A stretch of DNA of 64,000 nt, taken from the NCBI RefSeq assembly GCF_016906535.1, contig NC_057383.1, forward strand, positions 1,612,001 to 1,676,000. The letters run 5' to 3'. Of the stretch, positions 58,607 through 64,000 are shown piece after piece. The position numbers were made by a program, and so were the translations under genes. Under the pieces are notes generated by a model. It worked only from the letters and a program-made list of their open reading frames with translations, did no database searches and was not told the origin of the DNA. The stretch's first letter is position 1. The number at the start of each line of letters is the position of its first letter. The stretch comes from Rhizoctonia solani (lineage: Eukaryota; Basidiomycota; Agaricomycetes; Cantharellales; Ceratobasidiaceae).

Positions 58607-60270
58607 ATGATTGGATTTAAACCTACTATCCTCGCAACTGTTTTGACTGGGATTGGGCTGGCGTCCGCCGCTAAGGACCCTGAGATTTGGGGTTTTGGTA
58701 AGTTAGGTGCATACATGTACCACGCATATACTGACGACGTGAACAGGCACCAAGACGACTGGTGGGCGTGGTGCACCTCCATCAAGCACCTATACCGTGA
58801 AGAATTTCAACGAGTTCAAGACGGCTCTGAACAACAGGGGGAAACCCCACTCTCCCAAGGTTATTTACATCGGTAGGTGACACCCTAAACTCGGCCAAAG
58901 CCCCAGCTAAGCATAAGGTTTACAGATGGCGCTATCTCCGGGAACTACCTTCCCAATGGCCAGGTGGCTACTGAAAAGTACTATTCGAATGGCACTGTTT
59001 ACTCCTGGCAAAACTACCTTGATTCTTTCAATCAAACTCTCCTAAACCAACTCAAGGCCTCATCGGATCCAACAGATCAGGCCCGACTCCAGGTCCTCCA
59101 ACTTCAGGAATCTGCGAGATACAACTCTTCCCTCGTACAAACTGCTCAAATCTCAATCAAGATTGGCAACAATACGAGCATTATCGGTAAACCGAAGCGA
59201 AAAAAACAGGTTGCTCGCCTAGAAGATATCGCTATCGCTATCAACCAAACCAACAACGTCATCATGCAGGATTTCGAGGTTTACGCTCCAATTGATTTGT
59301 TTCCCGAATGGGATCCCACCGATGGCTCTACTGGGAATTGGAACTCTCGCTACGACGCGATCGGAGTAGTCACTTCAACCAACGTGTGGTTTGACCACTT
59401 GACTATCTCGGACGGGTAAGCTCCTGCGTTGAACTTTGATTTTTTTTTTTTGTTATTGAACTTGAACTTTTAGGCTCCATCCCGATACGGAAGCGCCGAC
59501 AATCTTCGGCAAGAAGGTTCAACGTCATGACGGTGCCATTGATATTACGGAGGGTGCCGACCTAATCACTATGTCCCATTGCCTGGTCTACAACCACGAC
59601 AAGTCTCACTTGGTCGGGAACAAGTATGCTATTAGGACCTTATATTCGAGTGCTATATTGATCTTTTATTTATTATTAGCGATGCCAATAATCTTGGACC
59701 TGGTGATATTGGCCGCCTCCGCGTTTCCTTCCACGCCAATGCTTGGTTGAATTCGCTGCAGCGCTCACCTCGTCTCCGTTTCGGCAAAGCCCACGTTTTC
59801 AACAACTACTATAAAGCTAGCTTGCTTGATCCCGAAGAGAAATTGCAATATTTCCTTGGCATGGGTATTGAGAGTAAGTTATAATTGTCGAAACATGTCA
59901 CTGCCCCACTTATGTATATGCATCTTCAGGTTCGATTCTGTCAGAGGCCAATGTATTCGAGATTGAGGCCAAGAATAAGACGGATGCAGTCAATGCGGTT
60001 ATTGGGCAGTACAAAGGATACCGCCTTAAGGACAATCGATCTTGGGTGAACGGTGATTTTGCCAACATCGAAGCTGTTGCTAAGTCAAAGTACGATACTG
60101 CTAAAGCTGCTGAGATTGCCGCTGCCGCTGCTGCCGGGCGCGCAGTTGCTGAGTGGGCAACACACAACTTTACCAATGAACTCTTTAAACCAGACTACTT
60201 CTATCGATTGAAGAAGGCCGAGGACGTCAAGAAATACGTACTTGCCAACGCGGGTGCTGGTAAACTTTAA
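58607..60270 (+). CDS. Secreted pectate lyase, polysaccharide lyase family 1
   Basis: PL1 enzymes split polygalacturonate by beta-elimination outside the cell. The signal peptide is FKPTILATVLTGIGLASA. Then come TKTTGGRGAPPSSTYTVKNF, VIYIDGAISGNY, NNTSIIGKPKRKKQVARLED, NVIMQDFEVYAPIDLFPEWD, SRYDAIGVVTSTNVWFDHLT, VQRHDGAIDITEGADLITMS, YNHDKSHLVGN, NNLGPGDIGRLRVSFHANAW, LQRSPRLRFGKAHVFNNYY and SSILSEANVFEIEAKNK. These give the parallel beta-helix core with the DHL/DG..DI metal-site strands and the R-x-x-R region of the active site. It ends with an alanine-rich helix and KYVLANAGAGKL. Introns are at about 58700-58745, 58873-58925, 59417-59473, 59625-59679 and 59873-59930. The reading frame is intact throughout. 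It is likely a plant cell-wall degrading enzyme of this fungus. Confidence 0.88.
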
Positions 60271-60768
60271 TGTATTGTCACGAATTTATTTCTCTATGGG
60301 ATGTTTGTTGCGAGGATTGCGAACTATTATACCCTCTGTGTAAAACAAAAGTACAACAATAATTTGACACCATTTATGGGATGATAGACCGAATTGCTTC
60401 CGTTGGCTCCGCACGAACAAAGCGCGCCGCACATATAAAGGCTGAATATGAAATTACTATTTAGAGACAACAGAGGACATCGATGACCAATCGATACCCC
60501 ACAACCCGTGCTCTTTGTGTGAGCAATCTGCAGCTGAGATCTGTGCTTGTACGACCACAGCCCATTGAGTTGCTATTCTACCGACTCTTCCGTTTTTTGC
60601 TAACATCGCCACACTTCACTTGACCTCATCACTTGCACTCGCCCATCACCACGGAACCAGCCTGTGTTTAACGCCCTTGGCCCTGCCACAGACTGATACT
60701 TTAAGCCGCGATTGAGCTTCTCCTGAACACAAACTTCTCCCACCACCTCTCTCTTACTCTCGCCCAAG
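60271..60768. other. Intergenic; no gene seen
   Basis: This is the 3' flank of the pectate lyase gene and the promoter of the next gene. Pyrimidine-rich stretches occur just before the start at 60769. Confidence 0.5.
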
Positions 60769-62460
60769 ATGATGACCATCGTGCGCGCCCCGCAACAACC
60801 GCCGCCTCGTGATCCGGCCATGGACCGAGCATTCCAAGAGTCCGTCGATCGCTTCTTGGTATGTCCTGATCAGTTTATGATTTTGTTTGGGCGATACTCA
60901 TATCACCCTTGCAGGCTACCAAGAATCAACCATTCACCGTATCTGGCACCATCCCCATCTCTGATCCTCTGAATCTCTTCTTCCAGACCGACGTACGCAC
61001 ACTCCCTAATCTAGTAATATTAGCATATTTCATATTGATATTTGTACCCTAACCCCCCAGAATGGAGCATCATATGGCCTCCGTCTCCCACTCGAGGACG
61101 AGTTTGGCACTTCGCCAGCATTCGATGCACTCATCAGCGCCTGCGAACCTGAAGAGAGATTTGTACCTCCTGCCCGGACCGGCTCCGCGCCACCCGTCCG
61201 TAACAGCATGACGATGCCCACTCCCCGCCAGCAATACAGCACCTTCACCAATCCTTCGTCACCTATGGTTGGTCCTGGTGCCGTTGTCCCTGCCGGCACC
61301 GTGCTTTATCCTACTCCCCCGCCTCCCGGAAATATCCAAAACCCTAATGCGTTGGTTGCGGGTCAATTTATCCCACCGCACCGTCGTTCACTTGTTTACC
61401 CTTCCGGGCGTCCGCTAGCCGTCTCAATGGAGCTCTCGTCTCACCCCGTACTTGACATTGTGAAGGCAACCTTGTTCCCCAAACTAGCTCAAGGATATCA
61501 CCTCCTTGCGGTTCGAGATAAACTCCACATTCACCCATCCGGTACCTACACTCGCCCGGTTCATGATGCTGTCTTCCCTGAGGGTGTTGTTGCGACAATC
61601 ATGGTTACTCTTCCTGTTCATTATCGCGGAGGTACACTAGTTATTGGGTGCGAGGGCAAGGAGGAGCGCTTCTATAGCCGCCTCGGTTCCAAAGCCAACG
61701 AGCTTGAGTGGCAAGCGTGGAAGACTAACTGTGACTGGGAGGTACAAAAAGTCGAAAAAGGACACCGCGTCGCCATGACTTGGCACGTCTATCAACGCTC
61801 TTACGGCCCGTCCAGCCACCCGCTCATGGTTCCCAGTGATGCACTTCTCGATGCGCTCGCCGACTTGCTCAACTACGCGCGTGGAAAGAACCTTGGTTTC
61901 TTCCTCTCACATGAGTATGGTGTCAGCCCTAGCGATGTGCTAGCTGACTCACTCGCCCCCTATGTATGTGCATATGCATCCACGTGACTATGATATCATA
62001 ACTGACTCCCGATTTGGGGATTTAGCTTAAAGGTGCTGATGCAATCCTGTATCACGCGGTCAAAGTTTACAAACTCCAACCCCAGCTCCGTTATTGTGCT
62101 GGTGGCTACATCTGGCCTGTCGATAAGCCGGCATTGATTCTGGATTCAAACCGTGGTCCTCAATCCGCGACTCCCTTCAAACGTGCTGGTCGTTCTCGTT
62201 CCCTTACTCGCGATACCCAGCTTCAGATTTATCAGCGCCGCGGAGAGCATGAGGAAGATGCTGAGTTGGCAGAAAAGGTTCAACGCGGGGGAGCTGTCCC
62301 CTTGGCTGAAGAGAATATCACGCTTCTTCATTCTCCTGAGCAAGGTCATATTGCCAAGGAGCGTGTCCCATTCTTGGCCAACGACGCGGAAAACACACTT
62401 GACCACTTGTATGTTAATGTTGTGTTGGTCGTCTTCATCCCTTGAACGGGCAGATGTTAA
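60769..62460 (+). CDS. 2OG-Fe(II) oxygenase-like protein, apparently lacking iron ligands
   Basis: Exons: MMTIVRAPQQPPPRDPAMDR and AFQESVDRFL; ATKNQPFTVSGTIPISDPLN and LFFQTD; a long third exon; then LKGADAILYHAVKVYKLQPQ onward. The third exon has a Pro-rich linker followed by SSHPVLDIVKATLFPKLAQG, HIHPSGTYTRPVHDAVFPEG, VVATIMVTLPVHYRGGTLVI, AWKTNCDWEVQKVEKGHRVA and MTWHVYQRS. The order resembles fungal prolyl-hydroxylase-like proteins, in which a H-x-D and a later H bind iron. Here the first site reads RPVHDAV and the later histidine position reads DWEV. The 2-oxoglutarate-binding arginine (GHRV) remains. Catalysis is therefore doubtful. The C-terminal exon is acidic and basic without a recognised domain. 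The last donor and acceptor place the stop near 62460; unspliced it is 62445. Confidence 0.5.
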
Positions 62461-62737
62461 TCTTTGAAACGATATTGAAATGGCCTGATTGATAGATGGA
62501 AAGTGCCCATAATTTGTGTTTCTCGTTTTCTTTCAATATTGTTTTATGTTGTATTAGATGCTGAATGCGTCTTGTAGCCTTGTCCATTCATTCTCCAATT
62601 CCCCTTTAGTTGCGTTGTCGTTGTCAAGCTGTTCGGTAATCGTGTTCGAATGTCAATTTTTCTGGTCATAGTGAAGTGACAATGTGTACTGGAGCTGCGT
62701 ATATAGAAGGGGGTAGAAGTCGCCCGGCGGTCTGTGG
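62461..62737. other. Convergent 3' flanks; no gene seen
   Basis: Short spacer between two convergent genes. Confidence 0.6.
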
Positions 62738-64000
62738 CTATTGCTGCTGCTGTGCCGGTCTCTTGGTGGCAGTCCAGAAAGACGCCTGATATACGTATCC
62801 CAACATAGACTCCGAATTTCCCGTATATGTTGTTGGTATTGTTCGCTCATTCTGTACCGCATAAATTGAGATACGGTTCAACATTTCCACGGGTGGACTC
62901 ACATATATCTCAAATCCTATTTTACGCGCAAGTTCCTTGACCTCCTCTAGATCCAATTCGATAGACATATCATTTGTGTTGTTGTTTTCCCAGTGCCACA
63001 ACAGCGGCCCTTGGGCTATTTTCAGCTATGCTATTGTATATGGACTCCATTAGCTTCTCACCAAGGTTAATCCAAACACCTCCTGGGGCAAGTATTTTAT
63101 GTATCGTCTTGAGATAACTGATGATGTTCTTGGCAGTATCGATAAAGAAACATGTCAGGACCGCATCCCATTCGCCAGCATGAGGTTCAGGTTCGGAGGA
63201 CAGGCCCCCCTCAGGGTCAGAATCGACCCCGTAAATTTCCTCGAAATCTCCTGTAGATCTTGATCAGTTTAAGATAGCAATAGTCATACAGGATGTATGC
63301 ACCTGCGACCAAAGAGAAATTAGATCCTGGGGGTAAATCCGAGGGGAGTACGTCCGGAACTTGAACGGCCCGTAGCAACGATCGTGCGGATACAGTGTTA
63401 GATATCGAGTGGATAAAGGGATGAATGGTGTGTTCAAATTTTGCTCGTGTTCTGGGCCATGAGTTTAGCTCGAGCTATCGTTATAGGATTCCCGAGACAT
63501 ATATACCGATTTAGGACAAAGTAGGAAGCGAGTAGCATATAGTGTGAAAACTCGTTTCCTTGGCAAGTAAATCCTATTCTACGGTCAGACCTTGGTAAAT
63601 TTATATATTAAAACATAATACTTTACCTTTGGCTGCTACATCCCAGGCCAAGCGCCCCAGCCCAGCACCGGGGACGAGAACACGGAAGTTACCACTGAAA
63701 ATCGCGTATTAGCTCCTTTCGCTGGATGAATAACATTATCTTACCGCTCCTCTACTGGGACGTCGTGGAAATATTCGCAGAGCGCATCCAGCATAGGCCC
63801 ATAACATGCATCACGTTCAACTTTCCCCTGCGTTGGAAATAGGTTATAAGTTTGACACCCAGGTGATTTGTTACGTACCTCAACACCCCAGTCTCTTACA
63901 AATTGCTTCAAAGTCGAACGAACTTTGTCCATGTCGAAATCCATCTGGGGAGAGCGCTTACTCCGGCGAGGTTGCTGCACCGAGTGACTGTGATTGTGAT
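62738..64000 (-). CDS. Carnosine N-methyltransferase family protein (N2227), 5' end outside window
   Basis: N2227/CARNMT1 proteins are SAM-dependent methyltransferases; the animal enzyme methylates carnosine. From the right edge on the minus strand: FDMDKVRSTLKQFVRDWGVE, ERDACYGPMLDALCEYFHDV, the SAM-binding block RVLVPGAGLGRLAWDVAA, SYFVLNR, FIHSISN, LPPGSNFSLVAGDFEEIYG, WDAVLTCFFIDTAKNIISYL, IHKILAPGGVWINLGPLLWH, WENNNTNDMSIELDLEEVKE and LARKIGFEIYVSPP. The stop follows ATKRPAQQQQ. The family has a longer N-terminal helical part before the DMDKVRSTLKQFVRDW block, and the frame is still open at the window edge, so the gene is partial. Intron positions near 63003-63060, 63250-63300, 63449-63625, 63696-63744 and 63828-63880 fit GT-AG rules. 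The natural substrate in this fungus is unknown. Confidence 0.85.

Noticed and set aside
1..64000. CRISPR arrays, bacterial operons, rRNA genes, complete transposons
   Set aside because: No spaced direct repeats, no rRNA-like blocks and no transposase or reverse-transcriptase motifs were recognised. The repeats present are simple tandem duplications.

Overview
This window is nuclear DNA of a filamentous basidiomycete. The genes are broken by many short GT-AG introns, typically 50-60 bp. The gene set includes a GT69/GT90 capsule-type glycosyltransferase group, CFEM proteins, plant-cell-wall enzymes (GH5, GH127-like, PL1) and tandem P450s, which fits a plant-associated Agaricomycete. A Rhizoctonia/Ceratobasidium-like species is my best guess from family resemblance; no search was run.

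Layout. 1-3.9 kb: no convincing gene. 3.9-11.8 kb: a mitochondrial Obg GTPase (MTG2 type), a convergent Mpv17/SYM1 membrane protein whose stop lies about 28 bp from it, and a Zn2Cys6 transcription factor with a long low-complexity tail. 14.5-19.1 kb: two tandem DUF726 (TMCO4/Mil1-like) hydrolase paralogues. 19.5-26 kb: a small secreted CFEM-like protein, URM1 divergent from a small membrane protein, and a large Ser/Pro-rich coiled-coil protein. 26-31 kb: two enzymes, a GH5 mannanase and a GH127-like arabinofuranosidase. 31.8-39 kb: tRNA-His guanylyltransferase THG1, a GPI-type CFEM protein, ribosomal protein L31 and a polytopic membrane protein. 39.7-46 kb: three co-oriented genes resembling cryptococcal capsule genes (GT69 CMT1-like, GT90 CAP10-like, SGNH capsule-associated). 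48.5-55.9 kb: two tandem P450s. 57.6-64 kb: an unknown small ORF, a PL1 pectate lyase, a degenerate 2OG-oxygenase-like protein and the 3' part of a carnosine N-methyltransferase gene.

Two patterns cut across the window. First, many conserved genes carry single-base frameshifts at G/C/A/T runs, nearly always one base too short. URM1, THG1 and RPL31 are among them, so uncorrected sequencing indels look likelier than mass pseudogenisation. Second, there are several nearly exact tandem duplications of 100-275 bp. Three of them contain one exon with its splice sites (MTG2, GH127-like, THG1). Two enzymes also lack the exact segment that carries a catalytic motif (the MTG2 P-loop and the mannanase NEP acid/base). 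These could be real or could come from assembly of a heterokaryotic genome.

How the genes fit together: MTG2, THG1, URM1 and RPL31 are translation and tRNA-biology housekeeping genes. GH5, GH127-like and PL1, all apparently secreted or extracellular, fit plant cell-wall attack. The GT69-GT90-SGNH trio probably acts in the secretory pathway on an acidic mannan or xylomannan. The P450 and DUF726 pairs are recent tandem paralogues.
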